Part shown: positions 31,477-42,943 of the stretch, piece by piece | How the letters are laid out: each line of letters opens with the position of its first letter | Numbering within the stretch: position 1 is the first letter of the stretch | Source: Aradus depressus | Taxonomy: Eukaryota; Arthropoda; Insecta; Hemiptera; Aradidae | Assembly: GCA_963662175.1 (NCBI GenBank) | Contig: OY759221.1 | Coordinates: 15,291,027-15,355,026 of the forward strand | DNA length: 64,000 bases | Direction: 5' to 3' | Translations under genes and position numbers: made by a program | Notes under the pieces: model-generated | What the model was told of the DNA's origin: nothing | Seen by the model: only the letters and a program-made list of their open reading frames with translations | The model's database searches: none

Positions 31477-31915
31477 ATGGATGAAATATTTCAACGAAAC
31501 TCACACTTTGAAAATGAGGTCCTGCGTGGGGCCCTCGGGTGGCTGGCTGGATCGGGGGGCCTGGGGCAGCTCCGCCGGGGCCTCTGGACTGGAACAGTCC
31601 CGGACTTGGAGGGTGTGGACGACTTTCCTCACATGCACACCCTCATCTTCAAACCCCGCTATCTCCACAATTAAGCTAAGTGCTTACATATACTTAAGAG
31701 AGTGGCCCGGCGGTGCTGTTTGCCGCCCGGCCTGCCTGTTCGTTGGTTGCCCTAGGTCCTGTGCTTTGCCCTTCCCCGTTCCCCTCGGCCCCCTGTGGCA
31801 TCCCATCATGGCTGTTTTCGTCATTTGTATAAAGAGTTCGCTGGCTCAGTTAGGACAAGGAATATAACAAGGTAGGGCGATAATAACCAAAGCAGTTGTT
31901 CGCCCGAATAAACCA
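31477..31915 (+). other. GC-rich island, unidentified (LINE 3' end?)
   Basis: Far more GC-rich than the rest of the window (for example GGGGGGCCTGGGGCAGCTCC). A 65-codon frame (31477-31674) gives GWLAGSGGLGQLRRGLW and stops in a natural-looking end; a second frame (31481-31867) overlaps it. The 3' part GCAGTTGTTCGCCCGAATAA then ACCAACCAACAAG looks like the tail of a non-LTR element. I do not recognise the family, and a host exon cannot be excluded. Confidence 0.35.
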
Positions 31916-32007
31916 ACCAACAAGTTTGCCGAATATATGATTACAAAATATTGGAATACAGGACGGGTCAACTTGACGACCGGAAAACCACTTTCATATG
32001 TGATATG

Positions 32008-32258
32008 TTAGGTTTTATGACTCATGCCCGGGCTTTAACTACGAGGTCATATCGCCTACTACCAGAGCGCACTTTCGTCACTCTGGTGGACATGAGCCCG
32101 ACTCTACTGTGGGAGTCCTAAATTTTGCCTAGTCTAAATTTTTATTCACCTAGGGCAGGGGTCTTTAACGAGTACCTGACATCGTACAAGCTCGGGATCA
32201 TCACTTAACGTCCCATCCGAAGGACGGCGTGCTTTAGTTTACTTTACCTCCCAGATAA
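32008..32258 (-). mobile_element. SINE-1 lacking its tRNA head
   Basis: GTTAGGTTTTATGACTCATG through TAACGTCCCATCCGAAGGAC to TTACCTCCCAGATAAT, then abruptly a TATATA run. It ends where the possible Helitron begins, suggesting disruption there. Confidence 0.88.
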
Positions 32259-32264
32259 TATATA

Positions 32265-32702
32265 TATATATGTATATGCGATGGGACGAGATTTCTCATA
32301 GAAATATCAAGGAAGGCTTTAGGTTACATATCATCACGCTTTAATATCCGGAGGCGTTTGTAATTTAGCACATTTATTGTACACATTACATATTACACCT
32401 AAAGGCCTCGGCAAGATTCTGCCCACCGTAGCATGATTAATACTAGCTGAGGTGTCCACCGTTGCAAGGGTAATTATTATTAGCTACGATGACCACCGTT
32501 GCTCGGTCATTAATTAATTTTCATACCAAAACAATAAACATCATTGCTTCTTTCCGGGATTTGACTATATGCCCAAATATATGTGAATAATTGAAAATTG
32601 CAAAGTCATGAATGTACTGTCGAAGAAATGGCTAGGAATCACATAAGAGATATTATGGGAAAAATTCAAAGTTCCCCGGGCAACGCCGGGTAATTCTGCT
32701 AG
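32265..32702 (+). mobile_element. Helitron-type 3' end, non-autonomous
   Basis: The right end has a CCCGG-GCAACG-CCGGG hairpin (32675-32690), eight bases, then CTAG (32699-32702) followed by T, the canonical Helitron 3' layout. No Rep/helicase coding is present. The left end is unclear; the TATATATATATGTATATG run at 32258 may be it. The internal sequence GGTGTCCACCGTTGCAAGGG and GATGACCACCGTTGCTCGGT shows a local duplicate. Confidence 0.65.
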
Positions 32703-33625
32703 TTAAGAAAGACTAATAATAATGTGTACTGGGTAATATATATAAGAAAGAAATGTTACTAAATTTATTGTTATTGAGTTAATAATGGCCTTAATAAAGG
32801 TGGTAGGGTGCTCTGAAAGGTGATGGTAGAAGACTCCAGAACTGCTTGGATATTAAGATAAACTGTTTAGTCAGCAGGAACCACTTTGAAGGCAGCCCTA
32901 ATTGAAACTTGAAGTCAAGACTCTCCCGCCCTTCGAAGGGTTTGTTCATCTTTTAATTACCCCTTCGAAGGGCCCGGAAACCAGACCCTCATCACAGCCT
33001 TCTTATCACCAATCCCCAAACCCCCCTTCTTATCTATTTGATCTTCACTACTTTTTTTTTTTTTTAACAATTTTACTGAATAAAACTTATTGAAAAGTTT
33101 AAAATAGTGTAAAATGTCATTTATTCATTAACATCAAAGCTTATGAAAATGTCAGATGTCGACAGTTTGTATAAAAATTGAATGAAGGTTTAATGTTAAA
33201 AAGGTCAACGATCAAGCTAGCGTTCGGTTCAAAAACATATACCACTTCATTATTATGACAATAGATCGTTAAAAATTTATTTGTTTCAAAGATATGTTCC
33301 ATACAAAGCGAGTTGATTCATTTACTTAAATTTTCCTTATAAAATCAAATACGGAATGATAAAATAAACAACATTATACCAGATATTGGAATTAAACAAA
33401 CAATAATAAATAATTTAAAAGTAAAAATGACAAAAAATTAAATACGTTGTCTTCCCATAGTTGTATTTCCAACCAAAGGTTTTCAACGAAATTATCTCAT
33501 CATCAATGGCACATCCCATCCGTACACTCTGTGTGGTAAAGTGCTGTCGATGAAAATCTGTTCTATTTGGAAATAAAATAGTGGAAAAACGTATATTATT
33601 TATGTGAGCAATTTTGTCCCCTTAC
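32703..33625. other. Unassigned AT-rich stretch
   Basis: Contains two CCCTTCGAAGGG-like palindromes (32930-32975) and a segment at 33545-33590 shared with 22.75 kb. No gene recognised. Confidence 0.4.
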
Positions 33626-33629
33626 TACT

Positions 33630-33885
33630 ACTGATAACTGCCGTTGCAATCAGTGCATTAGCTATTAGCACATTTAATGTGAAATTTCAAAACCTCATAA
33701 GGGCAGCATCTATTAATTTTCGGTAAGATCGGACGAAGGGGAGAGGGACTCGTCTCAAAAACCCTAATAACTGCCAATGTAATGAATGTATCGACACATA
33801 TATAATTTAGAATTAGGGTTCCAAAACCTTTATGTAATTCAACTATACATTTTTAGCTCAAATGGCCGATTGGTTTTATTTATTG
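33630..33885 (+). repeat. Family B fragment
   Basis: GATAACTGCCGTTGCAATCA, ACCTCATAAGGGCAGCATCT, AAAACCCTAATAACTGCCAA, CTCAAATGGCCGATTGG. It is cut by the SINE-1 that follows. Confidence 0.72.
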
Positions 33886-34119
33886 TCACTAATGCTTGGA
33901 CTTTAACTATGATGTCATATCGCATACTACCAGAGCGGTCTTTCGTTGCTATGGTGAACGTGAACCCGACATCCACTTTGATAGTCCTAAATTTTATCTA
34001 CCCAGGTTTATATTCACCATAGGTAGGGGTGCTTTCCCAGTGCTTTCCATCTGTGATTCCCAGATAAAAGAAAACATGAGGATTTCGGCCGGGTTCCGAA
34101 CCCGCGATCTAGAGTTCGA
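33886..34119 (-). mobile_element. SINE-1, old degenerate copy
   Basis: TGCTTGGACTTTAACTATGA, CATACTACCAGAGCGG, GATAGTCCTAAATTTTATC, GGGTTCCGAACCCGCGATCT. Many substitutions and the 34030-34060 middle is lost. Confidence 0.8.
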
Positions 34120-34625
34120 GAGTTTTTTTTATTTTATGTTTGCTCTTGTCTTTCGCAGCTTTTTAATGTGTGATATGATTTTAAAATAAAAATGTCGAAA
34201 AAATTATTTAAAAAAAAAAAAACGCCGTTTTTCGTGGTGTGATGAGTGAATCCCCTGTTTATCCCAAGTGCTCCACCCTTCTCATCCTAAATCCTAAGCC
34301 CTCGGCTAGCTAAATGAGCTTTTTAAATTGATGATTCATTTTATCATCTTTCTTAAGGGCCTCGGATCTTCTCTCTTCGTTCCTTCCATCCAGGCTACTT
34401 TTTTTTAATGTAAAAAATAAAATTGAAGAAAAAATGTATTAAGGTATAATGCAGATAATAAAAAAAAAGAAGATTAACGAATTATCTAAGTAAATGAGAA
34501 ATTTAACTATGCCATGAATATACGGGGTAAAAAAATCGAATATCTAACCTTTTGTCTTCAATATTAACCCAATTTAAATTCAACCACCCTTTATTTTTAA
34601 GACATTTTATTGTTTAGCTGGTTAG
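34120..34625. other. No recognised element
   Basis: AT-rich, with short A-runs. No coding frame or repeat match found. Confidence 0.4.
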
Positions 34626-34920
34626 TTATTAGGACTCATGCCCGGGCTTTTAACTACGAGGTCATATTGCCAGAACGCTCTTTCGACACTCTGGTGGACC
34701 TGAGCCCGACTCTACTATGTGAGTTGTCTACCTAGGTTTATTCAGCTAGCGTAAGAGGTCTTTAACAAGTATCTCGAACGGGTTCGGGACGAGAGGACGG
34801 AGTGCTCAAGGTTTTCCCATTTCCCACATTAGAAAATCTAAGGGCCTCGGCTGGGTTTCAAACCCGCGATCTGTAGCTCAGTAACCAGGCACGCATACCA
34901 CTTAGCTACCGGTGCCCTCA
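34626..34920 (-). mobile_element. SINE-1, diverged full-length
   Basis: GGACTCATGCCCGGGCTTTT to TACCACTTAGCTACCGGTGC then CCTC. The body is shortened around 34730-34800 (ACAAGTATCTCGAACGGGTT). Confidence 0.88.
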
Positions 34921-34989
34921 TTTTGTTTTTATATTAAAAAAAAAAAAAAAAAGGAAGGTGCCTTCCCATTGTCTTATATACCTCCACAA

Positions 34990-35290
34990 CATTTTTTTAA
35001 GGCAACTGTGTCATCATCAGCGGTACAGCACTAGTTTAGATACTGTGAAGTAGGTTGGATAAACACCAGTGTGGCGTCATGTAGCCCAACACCACCAATT
35101 TTGTATTCCTATTTTATTTACCTCTTGTACAGTTTTTCAACGTTTTTCATCATCAGTGGTACGACATCAGTTTAGCTAGAAGGACGTTTAGCCGAACACT
35201 GATGGCCTCTAATTACTGTTTTGATTAGAAGCCACACTAAACCGGTGATGTTCCACTGATGATGATCTCATTCCACATCATCTTGCTATT
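34990..35290. repeat. Repeat with CATCATCAG blocks in direct and inverted order
   Basis: TCATCATCAGCGGTACAGCA (about 35010), TCATCATCAGTGGTACGACA (about 35150) and the inverted CGGTGATGTTCCACTGATGA (about 35250) are related. The last two form an imperfect inverted repeat of about 30 bp. It resembles the Penelope-like terminal hairpins but lacks a clear GAAA partner. Confidence 0.45.
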
Positions 35291-35299
35291 ACACAGTAA

Positions 35300-36600
35300 T
35301 ATATTTTTTTTTTGAATGTTCGTTCAGTAGTCATGTTACAGAATCCTTCTTTAAAAAGTGAATAAATACAATTGTCTTCCTGTTCAAAAATATTTTATTG
35401 ATAAACCAGTTTCGCATTTTTTGAAGTTGAAGAAAAATATGGAGGACTTGGGCCGTTCTTATGGAATTATAGATTTCATGACAAATCATTCATCCTGTCG
35501 GGATATATTTTTTTTTTTTTTCATTTTTGTAAGGAAGGGGTCGGCAAACGTGAAATTCCGGTAAAAGCTCAACCACATTTGACGTATTTCAGGGATCGAC
35601 CACTTCAAAAAGTGGTCAGGGTGCGATCATACATCCATATGTGAAAAGAAAGGATCGCCAACTCCGACTGGCCATTTCTTTTCCCAAATAGACGTTGATA
35701 ATATTATCGAAGTAAATCTGAAATATAGAAATATTTTTCTATTCTGATATTTTTCATAAAACGAATATCAGATATTAAATAAAAATAATAATAATTATAT
35801 GATTTCTATATTCTTAGTGCCTGTGGTAGTGTTGTAGTTTGCTTGTTTTCTTTTTATATTCTATATTGTTATGTATTATATATGTATTTTTTCATACATA
35901 AACTACAGTTATTTTTTTTTGTTATATACTATTTTTTTTCTCTAATTTCCCTTTCTTTATTTTTTTTTTCAATGTCTGTTAGAATGCACGAATTTAGAAT
36001 AGAGACTAGATTAGAAAATAGTTTTTAATGTGTTCCCGATCAACCACTCGCCACATAAAAAAAAAGAAAAAAAAAAGCCAAAAGCGGTGAAGAATGAGAA
36101 AAATACGATAATAAAAAATTTTTATTTCCATGTTGTGTATTTTTTTAGGTCTTTATATAACAACAAAAAATTGTATGTGCGTAGAACATATTCCACTAAG
36201 TAGATATACAAGAATGACACTGTACATACAGTCATATGTTATACATAGATATAATTACAAAAGTAGAATTTATTTAGGTTTTGGGGTTACATTTAGCTGC
36301 ACCAGTAGAAGCATGCCCATAGAAATCCATACCTTTTAGATAAATTCCTATTTGGGGAAAATTTTAACTATACATTTATCAAACATTTAAGACACTAACT
36401 AATTTTTAAAGTTTTCAGATATAGTTTGCGTACCGAATTCATTAAATAGAGAGAATTTAAGTTGACTAAAGTCGTACGGTTAGAAATTGGTCGAAGAAAT
36501 GCTTGTGTTCTGTGAGAAATACAAGTTTAAAAAAGTTATGGGTGAAACAAAAGTATTGTGATTACCTATTTACTATAATTTGTAATCGACTAAGTTGCCG
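35300..36600. other. AT-rich; possible hAT-like end near 35535
   Basis: GGAAGGGGTCGGCAAACGTG at 35533-35552 resembles hAT terminal repeats of the GGGGTCGGCAAAC type, but no matching opposite end or transposase was found. A 7-bp hairpin GACCACT/AGTGGTC lies near 35598-35617. The remainder is unassigned. Confidence 0.35.
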
Positions 36601-36603
36601 CTG

Positions 36604-36972
36604 TGCCTCTAAACCTAGGTATCAAATTATGGACCTATGACCCTCTAAACCTAGGTATCAAGTTATGGACCTGTGATCCTCTAAACCTAGGTATCAAATT
36701 ATGGACCTATGACCCTCTAAACCTAGGTATCAAGTTATGGACCTATGACCCTCTAAACCTAGGTATCAAGTTATGAACCTATGACCCTCTAAACTTAGGT
36801 ATCAAGTTATGAACATATGACCCTCCAAACCTAGGTATCAAGTTATGGGCCTATCAAGCTATGACCCTCTAAACCTAGGTATCAAGTTATGAACATATGA
36901 CCCTCTAAACCTAGGTATCAAGTTATGGACCTATGACCCTCTAAACCTAGGTATCAAGTTATGGACCTATGA
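36604..36972. repeat. 36-bp tandem array, about ten units
   Basis: The unit is CTCTAAACCTAGGTATCAAG + TTATGGACCTATGACC with few substitutions. One unit has an insertion (TATGGGCCTATCAAGCTATG near 36845-36865). Confidence 0.93.
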
Positions 36973-37009
36973 ATCTAATTATGAAATGTCATTAGGTTTT
37001 GAAGTTATT

Positions 37010-37125
37010 CCCCCCTTTAAAACTTCCGTTCTAATTGGGCGATTTGACTGACAATCAGTAGATATTTTATTGAGAAAATTATGAATCTACGTATGAAATT
37101 TGGTGTTGATATATGGTAAGTGGGA
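37010..37125 (-). repeat. Family B fragment
   Basis: TTGGGCGATTTGACTGACAA, TCAGTAGATATTTTATTGAG, ATGAAATTTGGTGTTGATAT: the reversed B interior, diverged. Confidence 0.5.
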
Positions 37126-37129
37126 AAAT

Positions 37130-38640
37130 GTTCAGGGCGAAACGTAAAAATAAGAAGCTCGTCTGATTAGGGGCGAGCCAACTGTTGAAAAGCTCTTTGA
37201 TCTCTCGTGATTAGATGAAAGCTAAAGTTTAACATTCCTTTATGATTGGTGGGATCGCTCTATGATCTGCTGCTTTTAGAGGGAAGCCCCTAAATTTGAA
37301 TGCCTCTATGATTAGGGAAGAGCGTACTGTTGATGATTTTAAAGGGGAATCTAAAGTTAAACGCCCCTGTGAATATGCCCTGCAGTTAGTCAAAGCATCT
37401 ATAACTTCGAATGGTTGATAATCTATACAGTTCTTTCAGGGGAAACCTGAAGCTTAAGGACGTCTTTACGATGCCAGGGTCTTCCCCTCTTCTGTTCTTA
37501 CCAGAAGAAAAACATTCGTTAAGTTAGAAGCCAATCTGGCAAATTAGTCAATCAATAGAGGTAGAATATGGCTCGAGGAAAACATCAGCAAAAGCGAATA
37601 ATTGATTGTCTGTGAGTATCCATTATTTCAGAAGTTACAGAGGAGGACCATCTCCTACAAGAGCTGTAAGCTTCAGCGCTTCAGCGGGTTCACAATGAAC
37701 AGTATACAATCAATGTTGGGGCACATGGACAGAAGACTCCTACAAGCCCAGCGAGCGTACTTCTTTGTCAATAAGCTGCTCGTTTCAGAGCCCTTTCGAA
37801 GAACCTAAAAGGCATAGACAGGAAAAGCAGACAGGATTTAAAGCTTGATGATCTAGCTATTTCTCAGTTTGTGAATAAGGCATTGAGGGCAATGTTTCAC
37901 TTGGAGGAAAACTTCAAGAGTTGAGTATCAGGACGACACCCGAACCGGATCATAGCTGCTGGCCGCTCATGTCCAAGGAGCCAGACCTGAGCAGACGGAT
38001 GGACTGACCTTGTGAAGGTAGATGTGGAACACCATGGAAAGATCCTGGTGAAAGATCCTGGTGTGAACAACTGAGTATCTTCAGGGTCTGGCAAGAACGA
38101 AGTAAGAGTAAATAAGTCTTGAAATCCCTGTGATCATCGAGAATCTTCCATGATCTTCTGTAGTTAGAGCAAAGCCTAGAACTTGACAAGAGAAATTACG
38201 ATTGAAAACCTTATGATCCTATGTGATTATGGTATAGCTCAGAATTGAAATTCAATTGAAATTGTTCTCTTTAACACTGGGAAAGCCCATGGTTGAAAAA
38301 GCTATGATTAGAATGATCCCGCAAGTTGAAAGCTTAATTTGGATAACTTAATTTGGATAACTTAATTTGAAAACTTTCAAGATTAGGAGGAAATGTGGAG
38401 TTGAAAACATTCTAGATAAGACGAAACTGAAAATTGAAAGCATCAATAATAATGAAAAACGGAATCCTCTCCAAGTGAATACTAGGGTAAATAGTAGGAA
38501 ATTTGCCTCTCTTCGCTTCTTACAGCCTCATGCTTGGCTTTTCCATCTGCTTGTTATTTATACAATAAGTGTGGAAATATCTCATGATAGAGTTGAGATG
38601 ATCGTTCTACAAAACTTCTGAATGATTACCGCATATTCGT
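37130..38640. other. Degenerate tandem-like region, no gene recognised
   Basis: Phrases such as TGAAAG, CTCTATGATTAGG and GGGAAGCCC recur irregularly at 37150-37420 and again at 38200-38440 (for example AACTTAATTTGGATAACTTA doubled near 38345-38370), suggesting an old decayed repeat. A less repetitive block at 37600-38100 contains overlapping frames (37602-37808 plus, 37950-38189 minus) with no recognisable domain; it may be a separate insertion. Confidence 0.4.
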
Positions 38641-39212
38641 AGGTCGCGTCGTCTCGTAAATTCCCATTTACTCGATCTCACTGAACACCGTGTAATTACT
38701 AGATGAATCTGAATTTTTGAGGTTTGAATTTTGATATCCTAATCGCGTTATTTATAAAATAATATCATTTTTTATCTTAGTAATTTACATGCTGGGCTAA
38801 AATCCGCCTGATCCAATATATGGCTTCTAGTTTTCGATATGCCTCTTTCCAGACAGCACATAAGCATATCCGAAAATACAAAATGTCGGTATTACAGAAA
38901 AGCGTTACTTGAATTAAGCAATACAACTATATTTCGAATAATTAATTGAAAATTCTGCCTTTGAGTTCAATCCAGTTAATAATAATATAATATTAATATT
39001 AATTTTCGTTAAATCATAACATGGCAATTGGATACATCATACAATTTTGTACATCAATATAGCTTATAAAGATTACACATGAACCGATATTAAATCATAG
39101 AGTACAAACACACATGAGACTAATAATATATATTTTTTTTAAATAAATCAATAATAGAAAATATTTAATATATTCATATATGGTTTTTTGAGTATCTTGA
39201 GATTGTGAATTA
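38641..39212. other. AT-rich stretch
   Basis: 39000-39075 (TCGTTAAATCATAACATGG, CATACAATTTTGTACATC) resembles LINE 3' tail text seen near 19.71 and 40.45 kb. Nothing else recognised. Confidence 0.35.
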
Positions 39213-39214
39213 AT

Positions 39215-39480
39215 GTTTATCCTCTGATTGTCCGATTCCGCTGAAAATTAATACGTGTCTTCCTTATGGGATTTTGAATTCACGTATAAAATTTCGTGTC
39301 GATACATTCATTCTATCGGGAGTTATCGTGTTCACAAACACATAGACATTTTTTTTTTTTCGTATTTGGAATCTAGAGGTAGGAAAACATGAAATTCCGT
39401 TGAAAACTCCGGATCGAATTTTTGACCGATTACGTAACTTCCTCTATACTTTGTATAACTTGGGAAGTAAAAAAAAAAAA
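39215..39480 (-). repeat. Family B 5' half, inverted
   Basis: GCTGAAAATTAATACGTGTC, AATTTCGTGTCGATACATTC, GGAATCTAGAGGTAGG and the reversed 5' end CTCTATACTTTGTATAACTT then GGGAAGTAAAA. Confidence 0.82.
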
Positions 39481-39870
39481 AAATCCTCCAATCAAATTGA
39501 CAGGTAAAAGGCAAGATATAAAGACAGGAAAGGTAAAAGGCAAGATACAAAGACAGGAAAGGTACAACTTAGGAGAATTTACCAAAAAAAGCTATCGGGA
39601 GGTATCGTGTTCACAAACACATAGACATTTTTTTTTTTCGTATTTGGAATCTAGAGGTTGGAAAACCTGAAATTCCGTTGAAAACTCCGGATCGAATTTT
39701 TGACCGATTACGTAACTTCCCCTATACTTTGTATAACTGGGGAAGTAAAAAAAAAAAAAAATCCTCCAATCAAATTGACAGGTAAAAGGCAAGATATAAA
39801 GACAGGAAAGGTAAAAGGCAAGATACAAAGACAGGAAAGGTACAACTTAGGAGAATTTACCAAAAAAAAG
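39313..39870. repeat. 279-bp tandem duplication spanning a B end
   Basis: CTATCGGGAG starts at 39313 and again at 39592, and the two 279-bp units are almost identical. Each holds the reversed B 5' end, an A-run, and two copies of GGTAAAAGGCAAGATA-type text (GGCAAGATATAAAGACAGG / GGCAAGATACAAAGACAGG). The two matching open frames on the minus strand are explained by this duplication. Confidence 0.9.
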
Positions 39871-39879
39871 CTCAGAGGC

Positions 39880-41085
39880 TCTTTTATGGTTCAAAAAAAC
39901 ACTACAACATAATTTATTTCTGACCGAAAATAATGAATTTGAGAAAAAAAAAATTCGCTTCCTCTAAACTACCTAAAATTAACCGTAAAATCCCGGGAAA
40001 CTCACCATCGAACTTCTCATCGATTACATACTGCATATAGGTGAGGACACCTCTATTTCGAATTCAACATTCATACTGCATTTTTACCATAAGAAAACCG
40101 CGACCGCGTCGTTTTATGCGTTCCTATTGGCTATTCCCTCCCGTTTCCCCCCTCCATGCGAACTGGCCACATCCCTCCGAAGTGTCAATATATACCGGCG
40201 CTAATATAGAACTGTCTGAAACGTCTCAGGTGATACTTTGATTTAAATAAAACAATCTTTTAGATATATAACAATAAAATAATTTTTAATATAAAAAAAA
40301 ATTGGACACAAAACGATAGAAACATATTATTTGAATAAAAATAAACAGATTACCATAAGGAAAATTGGTTTGAAAGCAAAACTATTAAGGTCACAAAATG
40401 GAACAGATGATTAGCTTTAGTAATAATATAATAATAATAATTTATTGCTTAAAAGGGATCATCCCTATACAATTGGATTAATACAATACAATATGTAACA
40501 TACACGTTCATATACAAAAATTGGGATTAATCAACTAAACGGTAATGTAACATCAACTATGGACAATACTATATAATTTAAATAAATACATTAATTTTTG
40601 ATAAATAGAAACAAAAGTAAAATTGAGAATAAAGTTTAAAATAATTGACCGAATACATTTCTACGATCTGTGTCGATATAGTGAAAAGCTAATTAAATAA
40701 ATAATAAATAATTAAAAACATTTTAATATAGAGCATACATTATATTGTGATTTTTCGCTGCACTCCGCTTTTTTCCATGTAGCTAAATTGTCTATATCCT
40801 TATTGTCTGTACTCCCACACTAATTTATTTAGCGTACTGTCCCTCAGATAGAACCTACCATGGGCATAACTTATTTATTTATATTTAGTTTCATAACGTA
40901 TTTGATTTGTATTCATTCAGTATTATATTAACTATAATAAATTATTATTAGAAGATAAATAACATCTTATTTATCAGGAAATTTGATAATCATTTAAAGA
41001 AATCTTTCGAGGCTAAGTTCGTGTTCAGCCCATTCTCAATGCTGCCATTTTTAGTATAAAAAAAATTCGTCTTTGAAACGAGGAC
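39880..41085. other. Mostly AT-rich; possible LINE tail at 40430-40520
   Basis: ATAATAATAATTTATTGCTT then AAAAGGGATCATCCCTATAC is the reverse of a LINE-like 3' end with a (TTA)n tail; a similar text occurs at 56.09-56.13 kb. 40040-40210 is a GC-richer island with a TATATA and GGCGC motif but no recognisable gene. Confidence 0.4.
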
Positions 41086-41087
41086 AA

Positions 41088-41340
41088 TGTACTTCCCCAG
41101 AGCGAATTAACAATTAAGTTTTCTCTCTCGCTCTAAAACCAATCGACCATTTTGGCTAATGTTGACTTACAGTTTTGAATACTCATACTGAATTTCGTGT
41201 CAATACATCGGCTGTTATTTGAGTTTTTAGGTTATGCCCCCCCCCCCCCCCCCCCCCCCCACTTTAGTCCCTTCCTTCTTTTTGGCCGATTTTGCTGGTA
41301 ATCAGTTGATGTCGTCATATTCTGGGTATCAACTATTAAT
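41088..41340 (-). repeat. Family B 3' half, inverted, with a C-run
   Basis: TGTACTTCCCCAGAGCGAAT, TTTTCTCTCTCGCTC, CAATCGACCATTTTGGCTAA, CGTGTCAATACATCGGCTGT, then a run of over 25 C at about 41228-41260 at the position of the usual CCCCC tract. Confidence 0.78.
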
Positions 41341-41344
41341 TTTT

Positions 41345-41942
41345 AGACAAAACGGTCAATGACTTTTTCTGGAAGAGGAAAACTTAATGAGATGAAATGT
41401 CTACCGTATCAGGTTTTATTATGAGATGAATATTGCCATTTACAATTATTTTCTTCCCTCATAATAGAATTAATGTTCCGAAAAAGCTGACATGGCCAAC
41501 TGTAGAATACACAATGGCTAAAATATTTAAAATGGCAGTACTTTTACAGGAATAATGCGAAAGACATGGGGAACGCTGGTCTAATTAAAAAACAAAAATT
41601 TTATGTTTGGTAAGATCTAATTATTCGATAGAACTAACCGATTTCGCGTAAATCGAGGAAAAAATGACATCTATTAAATGGGTCTCAAAACGTCTTTTAG
41701 GAAAAAATTTCGTCTTGTATATCGCAAAAATATTTATTTTTTTCTTGAAGATAATTTTGATTGGTTACAAATATCTGTGGTATCTAATGAAATATATTTA
41801 AGCTCCGAAGTGATGTGGTCTCAATTTTCGTTTGATTTCGGTCAAAAATCTGCTCCGAGTTAGCGCATGTGACATTCTCATTTCAAGTTCATAGCTAAAA
41901 TTGTTCTTGAGTTAGGGAGCTCACAAAATTCTAAACACATAC
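41345..41942. repeat. Repeat D body
   Basis: TTCGATAGAACTAACCGATT, TTCGCGTAAATCGAGG, TTGATTTCGGTCAAAAATCT and GCGCATGTGACATTCTCATT match the inverted D order. Confidence 0.55.
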
Positions 41943-42053
41943 ACACACAGACAGACATCATTGCGATATTTCGGATTTTCACACGACTAGGAAAAGAAGA
42001 CCGAAATATACAAAAAAAAAATATACATATATAAATAAAATAACAAATGTTAA

Positions 42054-42400
42054 GGTTAGGTTAGGTTGTATGACTCATGCCCGGGCTTTAACTACGAGGT
42101 CATATCGCCTACTACCAGAGCGCTCTTTCGTCACTCTGGTGGACATGAGCCCGACTCTACTGTGGGAGTCCTAAATTTTGCCTACCCTAAATTTTTTATT
42201 CATCTAGGGTAGGGGTCTTTAACGAGTACCTGACATCGTACAGGCTCGGGACCATCGCTTAACGTCCCATCCGAAGGACGGCGTGCTTAAGTTTATTTTA
42301 CCTCCCAGATAAAATAAACTAAGGGCCTCGGTCGGGCTACGAACCCACAACCTTGAGCTCAGAAGTCAAGCACGCATACCACTGAGCTACCGGCGCCCTC
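42054..42400 (-). mobile_element. SINE-1, recent, with 14-bp target-site duplication
   Basis: Flanked on both sides by ATAACAAATGTTAA (42040-42053 and 42401-42414). Full length, with tail GGTTAGGTTAGG on its low-coordinate side and head CTACCGGCGCCCTC at the other. The empty site is preserved in the neighbouring tandem unit. Confidence 0.96.
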
Positions 42401-42485
42401 ATAACAAATGTTAATAAAAGAAATAGTATATAATAACTATTACTCTATTATTTATAGAGTGATAGTTATTGTATATAGAGAGTGA

Positions 42486-42754
42486 GGGCGCCGGTAGCAC
42501 AGTGGTGTGCGTGCTTGATTTCTGAGTTCAAGATTGCGGGTTTGAAACCTTGCCGAGGCTCTTAGGTTTTTATCTCTCGGGTAAAAAAAACTTGAGCACG
42601 CCGTCCTTCGGATGGGACGTTAGACGATGGTCCCAAGCCTTTGCGATGTCAGATACTCGTAAAGACCTCTATCCTAGATGAATAAACCTAAACAGTAGAG
42701 TCGGGCTCATGCCCACTAGAGCGACGAAATAACTCCTGTAGTAGGCGATATGAC
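42486..42754 (+). mobile_element. SINE-1 variant, truncated at 3' end (unit 1)
   Basis: Head GGGCGCCGGTAGCACAGTGG, body CTTCGGATGGGACGTTAGAC, ends GTAGTAGGCGATATGAC and then joins CATACATACAGACAGAC, the start of the next tandem unit. The duplication breakpoint lies in this SINE. Confidence 0.9.
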
Positions 42755-42943
42755 ATACATACAGACAGACATCATTGCGATATTTCGGATTTTCACACGA
42801 CTAGGAGAAGAAGACCGAAATATACAAAAAAAATTATATATACATATATAAATAAAATAACAAATGTTAATAAAAGAAATAGTATATAATAACTATTACT
42901 CTATTATATATAGAGAGTGATAGTTATTGTATATAGAGAGTGA

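Noticed and set aside
36604..36972. CRISPR array
   Set aside because: Units are contiguous 36-bp tandem repeats with no unique spacers, in a eukaryotic repeat context.
37602..38189. Overlapping frames that could be exons
   Set aside because: No recognisable domain, no clear splice sites, and flanks show decayed repetition; left as unassigned.
39332..39828. Two paralogous small proteins (shared peptide FPSYTKYRGSYVIGQKFD)
   Set aside because: They are translations of the reversed 5' end of family B within a 279-bp tandem duplication; similar peptides appear wherever B lies.
40040..40210. Host gene promoter with TATA box
   Set aside because: A GC-richer patch with TATATA is present but no downstream coding sequence or other core promoter element supports it.
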